From positions 994,804 to 1,058,803 of the forward strand of contig KV454014.1 in the NCBI GenBank assembly GCA_001661245.1: a stretch of 64,000 bases of DNA, written 5' to 3'. The translations under genes were made by a program, and so were the position numbers. Below, one piece after another: positions 42,537-53,232 of this stretch; position 1 is the first letter of the stretch, and the number at the start of each line of letters is the position of its first letter. The DNA is from Pachysolen tannophilus NRRL Y-2460. Lineage: Eukaryota; Ascomycota; Pichiomycetes; Alaninales; Pachysolenaceae. The notes under the pieces were generated by a model. It was not told where the DNA came from and did no database searches. It saw only the letters and a list, made by a program, of their open reading frames with translations.

Positions 42537-42849
42537 GACTCCTAATACTTCACTTTCTTTTAAATGAAAATTATCTTAAATTTCGCCTACCACTGTCTAC
42601 CACTGTCTACCACCGTGTTATCATTTAATCTTTATAAACCAAAAACTTCAATTTAAAATTTCGGCCTTTTAATTTAACAAAAAAAAAAAAAATTACTTCC
42701 ATATGAATTAATAAAAAGCACGACCAGATTTTTTTACTTTATTTATTTTATTCTAATAACGAACAACAAGTCAATTTGAATATAAACAATTAGTGGAATT
42801 TTTGAGTTCATTTATAGGAGTGAGGTAGAAGTTTGGTTTTAAGGTAGAT
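42537..42849. promoter_or_regulatory. divergent promoter VMA6/COG8
   Basis: This 313-bp spacer holds a short tandem CTACCACTGT-type repeat at about 42588-42615 and an A-run at about 42679-42692. I recognise no specific factor site. Confidence 0.4.
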
Positions 42850-44346
42850 ATGGTGTCAAGTTCTGATGATTCGATTCATCAATTGTTGGAATTTAAAGAT
42901 GGAAACTCGGAAGATAATTTATCTTGTTTGCAATTGTTGTTGGATCAACTTTTAGATGAAGAAATTAATGATATATTAAATGATGGTAAAGATTTAAAAT
43001 ATAGGGAAGTTGCGCTAGAATATTTGAATGAGTTATGTAATGGAGAGAATAGTGATTTTTTAACTAATGCAGGATCAATTACTATGGAATTAGCTGAATT
43101 AGAAAATAAAGAAACAATTGCAATGAATAATTTACGTAAAAAATGTGTTTCAAATGTTGATTTAATTTTAAGTTTGAATAATAGTATTGAAAATAATGTT
43201 TTACAAAAATATTGGAAAGATTTTAATTCAGGAGTGGCTCAATTGCATGGAAAGTTTTGGACTGGAACTACAACTGGTGGTACGAGTAGTGGTATAAATG
43301 GTGGTATGCCTGGATTTTTAGCTGCTACATCTAATTCAGAGTTGGCGCAAAGTCATAATAGTACAAGTAGGACAAGTAGGAATGGCAGTATAAGTGCTGG
43401 TGCTAGTAGTGCTGTAGTTGGAGATGATGAGTTTAATAATTTCAAGTCAATAGCGAAAAATATTTCCAATCTTTTACCCTTATCTGATGGTGTTAGTAAT
43501 GGTAATAATAATGGTAGTAACATGTCATTATCTGTACTTTTAAAGAATATGGATAGTATTATGGATATTTTGGAATTACCATCTCTTACATCTGCTTGTG
43601 TTAAACTGGGACATTATTCTGAAAGTCTTGAAATTGCTGCACATTCAAGAAGATTATCAATTAGATATTCTGATATTAAATTAATAACTAAAATTGAACA
43701 AGATATTAATCTGGAGATTAGTAGTATGATTGTTGGACTTATAAGATTATTAAAAACAGATTTAAAACAATCTTCAATTTTAAAAATCATGTCATATTTA
43801 AAAAGAATTAATCCTTTCCATAATGAAAGTAATGATAATAATAATGATAAAGAATTAAAATTAATTTTTTTACAAAGTAGATTTTTTTACATAATGAATG
43901 AATTAAATGTTTTAAAACCATTAAAACAATCAAATTCAATCGAAAAATATTTAAAAAGGTGTATTGAAGTTATAAGAGAATATGGGTTTTCAACAATAAT
44001 TACTTATGAAAATATTTTTACAATAAATAATGAAAATCTGTTAATAATAGGTTCAACAGATTTTAAAAATTTTTTAAAAATTTTTATAACATCAATTATA
44101 AATGAATTAATTAAAATTTTAAAAGAAAATTTACCAATATTAGATAAAGATAAAGAAAAAGAAAAAGAAAAAGATAATTCTATAAAGGAAAATTTATTAT
44201 TACAATTATTATATTGTTGTAATTCATTAAGTAGAGTTGGATTTGATTTTAGTGTTCTCATATTAGAAAATCTCTTGGATAATAATATTATAACAAAATC
44301 AGAATGGTTAAATGTTAATTATAAGAAAAAAAGTCTAAATTTTTAA
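42850..44346 (+). CDS. COG8: conserved oligomeric Golgi complex subunit 8
   Basis: This is a COG-complex (lobe B) tether subunit for retrograde intra-Golgi traffic. The 498-aa protein has the Dor1/Cog8 pattern. It has an N-terminal helical region (EVALEYLNELCNGENSDFLT), then the diagnostic segment MDILELPSLTSACVKLGHYSESLEIAAHSRR. Helical repeats follow, with FLQSRFFYIMNELNVLKP and FSTIITYENIF. A Gly/Ser/Asn-rich insertion lies at about 140-225. It is somewhat shorter than the 607-aa yeast protein, and the C-terminus is low in complexity. Divergent from VMA6. Confidence 0.85.
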   Translation: MVSSSDDSIHQLLEFKDGNSEDNLSCLQLLLDQLLDEEINDILNDGKDLKYREVALEYLNELCNGENSDFLTNAGSITMELAELENKETIAMNNLRKKCVSNVDLILSLNNSIENNVLQKYWKDFNSGVAQLHGKFWTGTTTGGTSSGINGGMPGFLAATSNSELAQSHNSTSRTSRNGSISAGASSAVVGDDEFNNFKSIAKNISNLLPLSDGVSNGNNNGSNMSLSVLLKNMDSIMDILELPSLTSACVKLGHYSESLEIAAHSRRLSIRYSDIKLITKIEQDINLEISSMIVGLIRLLKTDLKQSSILKIMSYLKRINPFHNESNDNNNDKELKLIFLQSRFFYIMNELNVLKPLKQSNSIEKYLKRCIEVIREYGFSTIITYENIFTINNENLLIIGSTDFKNFLKIFITSIINELIKILKENLPILDKDKEKEKEKDNSIKENLLLQLLYCCNSLSRVGFDFSVLILENLLDNNIITKSEWLNVNYKKKSLNF

Positions 44347-45003
44347 AAAAATTATATATAGTTTGCTATAAAACGCATATTTAGAAACATTCCATGTACG
44401 AATGCATAATATTACAATTAACGATTAATTTTTTTATAAGAAATCCTTCTTCTCATCTTAATTCATATTTACTCTCTTAAATCAGTTTAAATTCAACTTA
44501 TATTATATATAAGCTTCAAAACTTTCTTCTCAGCATCCGGGTAAATATAGTAATAACTTAATAACTTAATAACTTGATAATTTATAACTAGTTGATGTAC
44601 CTCTGACGATATATTGCATTTTAGTACAGTTCCTAAATTGTAAAAAAAGCAAAGAAGGTTAAAATCAGTAATGTACCTTTTCATATATTGCTATTACTTT
44701 TATTAATTTTATATAATTAATATATTATTAGTATTAGGGAAATTTTTTTCAGAAATTAAGAAAATTAACATTGATTTCTTTGCTACTGATTCTTTTAATT
44801 AATTGACTCTTCTTTCTTTTTATTTTATTTTATTTTATTTTTTTTTCTTTTTGCTTTTTTGGCTTTTTCTTTGCTTTTTGTTGATTTTAATTTTAATTTT
44901 AATTTTAATTGTTTTATTAAATCATTTTAAAGTGAATTTTTTTTTTTTTTTTCGTCTTTGGTTTTTTTCTTTCTTTCTGGTACCCCCCGCTGAGTTATAA
45001 ACT
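44347..45003. promoter_or_regulatory. COG8 3' region and tricalbin promoter
   Basis: This 657-bp spacer contains three tandem copies of an AATAACTT unit at about 44551-44573. TTTTA- and AATTT-type pentamer tracts (about 44820-44840 and 44885-44910) and a poly-T precede the tricalbin first exon. There is no gene. Confidence 0.4.
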
Positions 45004-48000
45004 ATGAAGAAAGTACTGAGTAGAGTGCTGACTAGAGTATGTATTGAATATTGATTTATCATTTATATGTGTATATGCTAACTGTTGTCTTTTTCTTTTT
45101 TTTTTTTCTTTGTTGTTGTTGTTGTAATTAGAATTTTTCCAATTCCAATTCAATTAATAGTTTTGATCGGGGATCAGGATCGGATTTGGGGCTTAAGCGC
45201 CATGGCACAGGTAATACAGCCACAAATGATACTTCTGCAACTTCCAAAAGTTCCATAAATAATGGCAGTAGCATTGCCAATGGTAATTCCAATGGCAATA
45301 GCATCGCCAATGGCAATAGTATTGCTAATGGCAGTGCCAATGGTGGGATGAGAAAGAAAACTTCAACACAGGTTTCTTATAAGCAATTAAGTTTAGAAGA
45401 TAAAAAACAATTGGTTGAATCTTTTCCTTGGAAAAAAATTGGTGGATTCACAGAAATTGATCCAAATGCGCCTTTACTAGCAAAACCAAAAAATGTGGGT
45501 AAAAAGGATACTTCTGATGATGTTGATTTTGAAAGCAAGTCAAAGGCAGTTGAAAGCTTTGTTGTGGATAAATTATATTCTGATTTATACTGGAATACCA
45601 CAATAATGGTTGGTACATGTTTCTTTGCATGGTTATTTGGCCGTATCGGCTGTGGTATATTTGGGTTGATGTTTGTTTTCCTTTGTACAGCATCGGTTTA
45701 TCGTGCTGAATTTAGAAGGTTTAATAGAAATTTAAGAGATGATATGGCAAGAGTAGCTGCTGCTGATAGATTGGATCATCATGTGGAAACAATGAATTGG
45801 ATGAATTCATTTTTGGCAAAGTTTTGGGTCATTTATATGCCTGCATTATCGGAAATGGTTATGCTACAGGCCAATCAGGTATTGGCTGGTGCTGCACCAG
45901 GTTTTGGTATAGATGCATTGACTTTAGATCAATTCAATCTAGGTACTAAATCTCCTACAGTAGATTCTATTCGTTCTTTTACTAAAAAAGGAGCAGATAT
46001 TGTGGAAATGGATTGGGCTTTTTCATTTGCACCAAATCAAACTGATAATATGACTAAAAATGAATTGAAAAAAAAAATTGATCCAAAAGTAGCATTAGGT
46101 GTTAGGGTTGGTAAAGGTTTTGTTTCAAAAAGATTACCAATATTGGTTGAAGATATGCAATTTATTGGAAGAATGAAAGTAACTTTAAAACTTTCATTGA
46201 AATTCCCACATATTAAAACAGTTAGTATTTCATTTTTAGAACCTCCTCAAATCCAATATGCTTTAAAACCAGTAGGTGGTGATACTTTAGGATTAGATGT
46301 GATGTCTTTAATCCCAGGTTTATCCTCATTTGTTAATTCTTTGATTCATTCAAATCTTGGTCCAATGTTGTATGCTCCAAATTCTTTAGATGTTGATGTT
46401 GAAGAAATTATGGCACAGCAATCAAACGATGCAATTGGATGCCTTGCTGTTACCTTGGTTGGTGCAGATGATTTGAAAGGATCAGATTCTATTGGTAATA
46501 CATTAGATGCTTATGTTAAAGTAATTGCAGATAGCAAACCTGATGAAAAAATTATTACATCTGTTAAATCCAATACAAAACAACCAAGATGGAATGAAAC
46601 CAAATATATCTTGGTTAGTACTCTAGAACAACAATTGAGCTTAGAAATTTGGGATTTTAACGATTTTAGGCCAGATAAACTTGTTGGATCCTGTTATTTT
46701 CAAATGCAAGATTTAATTCAAAAGGAAATTTATGATAACATTGATACTGAAGTAAAATTATCCGGTAGAGGAAAAGGTCATCTTAGGTATGCCTTAAAAT
46801 GGTTCCCTGTATTGGAAGGTAGAACATTGGAAGATGGTTCAAAAGAATCACCACCAGAAACAGAAGTAGGTATATTAAAATTTACTCTTCATCAAGCTAA
46901 AGGTTTGGATGCTTCTTCTTCAATGGTTCATCAAATATCTCCATATGCAGAAATTTATATCAACAATGAGATGACTAAAAAATGTCGTGAATTGAAAAGG
47001 ACTAATGAACCTTCTTGGGAAGAATCTTTGGAAACGTTGATTACTTCAAAATCTTCAACCAGAGTTAAAGTTCTTATAAGAAACCAATCTTCTTTTTCTA
47101 CTGGTAATGTTATAGCTCAACTTGATGTTGATTTAGAAAAGGTCTTGTTTCAAATTTTGGATGGTAATGATATCTTTAAGTTAGAACCAAGTGGTGTTGT
47201 CCGGTTATCCGCTCAATGGAAACCATTGGCTCTTACTGGTATTTCTAAAGCTCTTAACTATGTTCCAGCATTTGGTTCTGTTAGAGTCCATATTAGATCT
47301 GCAGTTGGTTTAACTAATTTACCAAATATTAGTAAAGTTGATCCATATGTAAGAGTCATGCTTAATGGAAGACAAAGATTCCAGACTTTGATTCATCCTT
47401 CAACTTATGAACCTATTTTTGAAGAAACCATTTATCTTCCTGTTTCAACTGAATCATCTCACATTTCATTAAACCTTATGGATGCAGAAAGTATGGCTAG
47501 GGATAGATTTTTAGGTTTGACTTCCATTGATGTTTCTCAGTTTCTGCGTAAAAACTCAGAAACTGGTAGATATGAATACTATGATGGTTCTCACAAAATT
47601 TTGAAAGCTCCTTTACTTGACGATAAGAGAAAGCCTTTAAAAGCTTATTTGTCGTACTCAGTTTCATTTTTACCAAATATGGCTATATACAGTCCAACTG
47701 AATTGGAGGAATTGGAGGAAAAGAAGAAACAAAAAGCTGAAAAAGAGAAGAAAGAACTTGAAGAACAAAAAGAATTGGAAAAATTATATGAGAAAAATCC
47801 AAAGGAATATGAGTGGTACACTGATGAAGAAGAGGATTCTATTGATGAACAAAAACAGGTTGTTCCATTACAACAGTTGATACAATACAGATCCGGTGTT
47901 TTGGGTATGCATTTATTGGATGGTTTCTTTGATAGGAGCAATGTTTTCGTTCAATTCTTGTATGATGAAATTGGTCAACCTGCTTTCACTTCAGGTAAAA

Positions 48001-49484
48001 GTAATGGACAAAAGATTTCTTCGGTGGAAATTGAAGATGTTTTCATTCGTGATTTACCTAATTCTAATATGATTATTAGAGTTACCAAGAAATTTGCAGT
48101 TGAAAATGAAAATGACGTTTTATATGAAAGATCATTTAAAGTTTTAGATGTCTTACAAAGAGGTTACATTGAACCGTTAAAATTGGGTATCAATGGTTCA
48201 AGTCATGTATTGATGAAATTTGAGTATTTGCCATCAATTATTGAATTACCTCCATCAGAGACAATGATGGATACAGGTAAACTTAAATTGCAAATTTTGG
48301 ATGCAGTTGGTTTACCGGCTGCTGATAGAAGTGGTAAATCCGATCCGTTTGCTGTTATTTTATTGAATGGAGAAGAAATTTATAAGACCGACAAGATTAA
48401 AAAGACTTTAGACCCTGTTTGGAATGAAGTAGTTGAATTCCCTCTACCTTCAAGGTCGAGATCTAAAGTATCATTTAAAGTGTATGATTGGGATGTTGCT
48501 GGATCCAATGATTTATTAGGTGTTGGAGACTTGGTGTTGGCTAACATTGAACCTGAAAAGGAAAGAGAGTTTAAAGTTACTTTAGATACTCAAGGTTCTA
48601 TTCGCTTTATTGCATATTTTGTTCCTCAATATATAAGGCCACCTATACAGAAATTTGGAAACACTATAGGTTTGAATACTGTGACGGGAGCCCCATTGAA
48701 AGTTGTTGGAGGTGCTGCCGATGTCGTAACGGGAGTAGGTGGCGGAGTTGCTAAAGCTGGTGGTTCTATAGTCAAGGGTATTTTTGGTGGTAAACATAGA
48801 AGACTGCAAGAGCATGAAAATGTTGCAGATATTCAGTCTTTAAATAGTTCATCTGCAAGTGCCCAACAAGAACATTTACAACAACGTCCAAAAGAATCGG
48901 TGGAAGTGTTACCGCCACCTCCTAACATTGGGGACGAATTTTCATCAATGTCAACTATGAACAAAGCAGCAGCTGGTAACGCTGCTGGCTCGCGTATTTC
49001 TCAAATGGAAACCCAAAATTCTATTAATAATAGCACGAGTGCCAACACTCAAAATAGAAGAAATTCACAGCTGTTTTCTACTTCATCGACGTTTGCTGGA
49101 AGTATCAACTCAGATGAAACGTACCCGGGACGTGTTACGTTACTTTCCGTTTCAGGTATTCCCGACATCAAGAACAGTATTCAAGTTAAAGTCCATTTAC
49201 AATCACCTTCTCGTGATAAGGAAATATTCAAATCCAGGACTAGTAAAAATTCCAACCCAGAAGAAAGTTTTAAGTTGAATGAAAGTGTTGCATTTAAAGC
49301 AGCACCAAGTAGTATAATGAATTTCAAAATCAAAGAAACTCATGCTTTTGGTAAGAGCCGCGAGGTTGGAATCGCAACCGTTACATTGAGAGACTATTTA
49401 AATAAAAGAGAAGATGTTTCAATTCCTATTATTGGTACAGATGGAGAAATAACTGTAAACTTCAACTACATTCCAACAAATTAG
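45004..49484 (+). CDS. TCB3: tricalbin, ER-plasma membrane tether (Tcb3-like)
   Basis: This protein tethers the cortical ER to the plasma membrane and transfers or senses lipid. Proposed exons are 45004-45036 (11 codons) and 45132-49484, with intron 45037-45131 (GTATGT, TGCTAAC at 45076-45082, AATTAG), giving 1,461 aa. It has a membrane hairpin at about 165-205 and an SMP domain at about 225-430. Five C2 domains follow: about 445-565, 590-690, 727-840, 1061-1170 and 1345-1461. The fourth has the Asp-rich calcium loops (RSGKSDPFAV, DWDVAGSNDLLG). Five C2 domains and the length point to Tcb3 rather than Tcb1/2. The first exon is an inference. Without it no ATG exists before the one in GGMRKKTSTQ. 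Confidence 0.9.
45037..45131 (+). other. predicted tricalbin intron
   Basis: This 95-nt intron has donor GTATGT, branch-like TGCTAAC (45076-45082), a T-rich tract and acceptor ATTAG. Joining the flanks keeps phase 0 and supplies the otherwise missing start codon. Confidence 0.65.
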
Positions 49485-50197
49485 ATTGAAATGTTCTTCT
49501 ATTTTTTTTTGGTTTTTTTTTTTTGTACTTTTAGACTTATTGTTTTAAACATCTTTATAGTTTCTCTTATTTTTACGCTCTTTTGAATCTAGTTTATGCT
49601 TCGTCTCTATCTATCTATATCTACAGTAAAATGAATGTTACATTTGTATTGCGTTACTACATAAGTTTGCAAAATCAGTAGATGGTAGTGCATATTCTGC
49701 CCCAGGACAAATCAAAAAAAAAACAAAGGGGCAAAATAAAGGGCAAAATAAAGGCAAAGTAAAAAAAATGCAGAGCCGCACGTATTTCCAAAAGAGGAAA
49801 CATTAGTGCACATACAAAACAAAAAAAATAAAACAGAAAAAAAAAGAAACCATTTTCGAGCGTGACTGCGTTTTTCTTATAAGCGTATATTTCCGCATGC
49901 TGTATGTGTAATTCCCGGAACGATATCTAATTAGGGTAAAAACACACACACATTTTTCCACTTATATTTCAACGAGGAAACAAAAGTGAAAAAAAAGAGA
50001 AAATTCTGGTCGTGTACAAACAAATAACTTTTTTTTGGTGTTTGATGCAAGCAAAAAAAAAAAAAAACTTCAATTTTCAACCATAACCAAGCTGAAAAAA
50101 AAAAGTGCTTTCATATATAGATTTATTTGATTATATATCATTCTATAAGGAATTTTTTCATTTTTGAATTTATATTTTTAAATCAACTAGTTTCAAA
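49485..50197. promoter_or_regulatory. RPL6 promoter region with Tbf1-type site
   Basis: The core element is TTAGGGT at 49931-49937, about 260 bp before the RPL6 ATG. This matches the Tbf1 site that replaces Rap1 at ribosomal-protein promoters in CTG-clade yeasts. GAGCCGCA at 49773-49780 recurs twice further downstream in the window. Poly-A tracts follow, typical of nucleosome-free ribosomal-protein promoters. Confidence 0.55.
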
Positions 50198-51227
50198 ATG
50201 AGTATCATCAGATCAGTAAGTAGAGATTATAATCAGTTATTGTGTTGAATTGTTGTTCTTGTTGTTGTTATTTCCCTACTCCATTTGTTTTTGAAGAAGA
50301 AAAGAAAGTAAGAAGAAAAAAAATATTGAAAAATGGACTTAAAAAAATCGAAATCGAGGAAAAGATACGATGAACAAACTCATGTTTGAGTATATGAATC
50401 ATTAAGAAATGTGATAAATTATATGTGAATTTGATAGAACTACACTTGAACTTGAATTTTTGGTAAAAAGATTTACTCTAGTTTTTTTTTTTTTTTTGAT
50501 TTTGCTTTGTACATGGTGAATTCTAAAAAGAGAAAAAAGTTTATTAGTATTTTAGTTTTGATTTTGATTGTTCATTATGGATTTATTTTTCTTCTTTTTT
50601 TCTTTATTTCTAGGGAAGAGCAAAATTCATGTCAATATCCTATACTATATTAGTTTTGAAATGCAAATTACTAACTTTTAATTTTTTTTTTTATTTTAAT
50701 TGTTATAGGCTCCTAAGTGGTACGAATCCCAAGACGCTCCAGTTTCTAAAAAGACTAGAAAGACAAGTCGCCCACAAAAATTGAGAAAATCTATTGTTCC
50801 AGGTACTGTTTTGATTTTATTAGCTGGTAGATTCAGAGGTAAGAGAGTTGTTTACTTGAAGAACTTGGAAGATAACACTTTATTGATCTCAGGTCCATTC
50901 AAGGTCAACGGTGTTCCATTAAGAAGAGTTAATGCTAAATATGTCATTGCTACCTCCACTAAAGTTGATGTTGAAGGTTTAGATTTATCTAAATTTGATG
51001 TAGCATACTTTGCTCGTGAAAAATCATCAAAATCAAAGAAATCTGAAGCTGAATTTTTCGGTGAAGGTGCTGCTAAAAAGGAAATTAAGGCTGAAAGAGT
51101 TCAAGATCAAAAGACTGTAGACTCATCTTTGTTATCCTCAATCAAGAAAACCCCATTATTAAAACAATACTTAGGCGCTTCATTTTCTTTAAAACATGGT
51201 GATAAGCCACACGTCATGAAATTTTAA
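50198..51227 (+). CDS. RPL6: 60S ribosomal protein L6 (eL6)
   Basis: This is a structural protein of the large ribosomal subunit. Exon 1 is 50198-50215 (six codons), the intron is 50216-50708 (GTAAGT, TACTAAC at 50669-50675, ATAG), and exon 2 is 50709-51227. The 178-aa product is nearly the length of yeast Rpl6 (176) and collinear with it. It starts [17 protein letters not shown], has [20 protein letters not shown] and [20 protein letters not shown], and ends [18 protein letters not shown] with KPHVMKF. S. cerevisiae RPL6 genes also have an early intron. The coding sequence avoids rare codons, as expected for high expression. Exon 1 is assigned from splice signals and the shared APKWY junction. 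Confidence 0.96.
50216..50708 (+). other. RPL6 intron (493 nt)
   Basis: Donor GTAAGT, branch site TACTAAC (50669-50675), acceptor TATAG. I looked for C/D or H/ACA boxes inside and found no convincing snoRNA. Confidence 0.92.
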
Positions 51228-51375
51228 GAATAATTAGATTTTAAAGTTATTGTATTTATGAGAAAAGAAGAAAAAAAAAGGAAAAAAAAGAAGATTGAAA
51301 AGGAAGGAAATAACCATCAAGATGATTTAAAAAAAAAAATTAAGTATAAAATTTTTATTTAGGTTTTCCCTTTTA

Positions 51376-51407
<32 letters not shown>

Positions 51408-52019
51408 CTCTGTCAAAACTTCTTGATTTTAATTTTTCAAGTTGTACTGTTTTTATCCCTTTTACATATTATATATAAATATGACAAAAGATTCGTTTTA
51501 ATTAAAAAATTGTATTAGTATTAGTAAAGTAAGTAGAGTAATATTGTGTGTCGTCTTAATTATATTATTATAAAAATTGTTTTAGTACTATTATTTTTGA
51601 GCCGCACACATAATATTTTAAACTAATTGCATGCATAAAGATGGATTAATGAGAAAGATGAGAATAATGAAAAAGAATGAATAACTTGAGTAAAAATAAA
51701 GATTTTATTATGAATAATTCTGTCTCTAGATCTTGGAACAGAATAAATAAAGAAGAAGAAGAAGAAGAAGAAAAAAAAAAGAAGTTTGTAAAAAGGAAAT
51801 AATAATCTCTTTTTTTTTTTTGATTTTTATTTATTTATTTATATATATTTAACAGATCAAATTATATTAGGAGAACATTTTATTTTTTATTTCAAAATTA
51901 TTTTCATTCTGTTAGTAACTAATTTTATTATTTAAATGAATTCCAAGTTTTATTTCTGTTTTGAAATGAATTTTATTTCATTATTTAGGAAAATAAATAA
52001 ATAATAATAATAAAAATAA
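51228..52019. other. intergenic region between RPL6 and the secreted orphan
   Basis: This 792-bp AT-rich spacer has poly-T at about 51378-51401, a second GAGCCGCA octamer at 51599-51606 and a (GAA)n tract near 51753-51770. No gene was seen. Confidence 0.4.
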
Positions 52020-52643
52020 ATGAAGTTTTCAATTGGTTTAATATTTTTAGGATTTGCAATAGTTTTTTGCTTTGCAGCTCCAATTCAAGAAATCTCTGCA
52101 TCTAATCAAAGTTCAATCTTTCATTTTAGTCAGATATTATGTGATAATGAAAAAACTAAAGATGCTTATTGTTATAGGATGGTTAGTGAACCGGAAGAAT
52201 CAATAATGCCTCTGAGAATTCCAATAACATCATGTCTTGATTCCAGTCAAGGAAGTGGTGGTACTGTTGGTGTTTCGTTTTCAGTAGAAATTGAAATTCT
52301 GGCTAATCCAACTTTTAGTATGGCAAGTCCAATATTAGATTTAATTAGTTTATCAACATCATTTTCAGTTTCTAAAACTTTTTCACTTACTTCATCATAT
52401 CAATGTACAGTGAAAAAAGGTAAAAAAGGTCAACTTTATGCTTCCCCAATAATAGTAGATGCAGTTTTCCAAAAAAAAGCTCTTTCTCAAGAAAATGATG
52501 ATTCAGATTGGAGTCTGCCTTTTAAAGTTAGTGTTCCCGTTGTAAGTACACCATTTTTCAGTTGTGTTACAAGGTATACAGAAGAATCATGTGAAGTTCC
52601 ATCTAAAACAATTACAGTTCCTTTTGGTAAAATGCAAAGCTAA
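52020..52643 (+). CDS. secreted Cys-containing protein of unknown function
   Basis: I do not recognise this 207-aa protein. The first ~20 residues form a clear signal peptide (MKFSIGLIFLGFAIVFCFAA, probable cleavage before PIQE). The mature part has six Cys in spaced pairs, which could form disulfides. It has alternating Ser/Thr-rich beta-type segments (VSFSVEIEILANPTFS, SFSVSKTFSLTSSYQC) and the segment CTVKKGKKGQLYASPIIVD. There is no C-terminal GPI-type hydrophobic tail, so it is likely secreted or vacuolar. It is isolated by ~0.8 and ~0.6 kb of empty sequence. It could be a lineage-specific cell-surface or extracellular factor; that is a guess from the signal peptide alone. Confidence 0.7.
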   Translation: MKFSIGLIFLGFAIVFCFAAPIQEISASNQSSIFHFSQILCDNEKTKDAYCYRMVSEPEESIMPLRIPITSCLDSSQGSGGTVGVSFSVEIEILANPTFSMASPILDLISLSTSFSVSKTFSLTSSYQCTVKKGKKGQLYASPIIVDAVFQKKALSQENDDSDWSLPFKVSVPVVSTPFFSCVTRYTEESCEVPSKTITVPFGKMQS

Positions 52644-53232
52644 TTACATATAAAAAACAAAACAAATACCCCTTTTTATATACATAATGTCTTGCCTTTT
52701 TTTTTCTTCTTCTTCTTCTTCTTTTCGGTCAAATCTTTGATCGACAATTTTTTTTTAGTCTTCAAGTAATAAAACAAGTAATAAATAATACCCATGCACC
52801 TCTTCACGTTTTTGATATTTTTTACTTGAGCCGCATTGAAATAGTGGTATTAAAGAAAAGAAAAGAAAAGAAAAGAGAATAGAAGTGTAGTAAAAATACC
52901 TATGAATGCTTGAATTTAAAGGTCAATCCATTGATGAGAAAATCTTTTAGAATCTTTTAATATTGCTTTAAAAGCGAACATATATTTTATATATATTATA
53001 TATATAATATATGTAGTATAGATTACTGGTGACGTTACATTAGAGCTCATCAGTATCAAAAAAAAAGAAATTTTTTTCAGCTCTGAAAAAAAAAATTTTT
53101 TTTTTTTTTGTTAAAAAAGTGAAAAATTTATTTTATCTGGACATAAATATATTTATATATATATACTTTTATATATTATAATTTTTATAATTCATTGCCT
53201 TTTGAGAAAAGTATTAAATTGCAAGAATAAGA
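52644..53232. promoter_or_regulatory. upstream region of FPR3 with PAC/RRPE-like motifs
   Basis: This 589-bp spacer contains a third GAGCCGCA octamer at 52828-52835. A PAC-like GAGCTCATCA (reverse of TGATGAGCTC) lies at 53043-53052 and an RRPE-like TGAAAAATTT at 53120-53129, in the usual order before a nucleolar gene. AT-alternating tracts lie near 52980-53015. Confidence 0.45.

Noticed and set aside
50216-50708. Possible C/D snoRNA in the RPL6 intron (ACGATGA near 50367)
   Set aside because: The box C is imperfect and no D box with a terminal stem follows.
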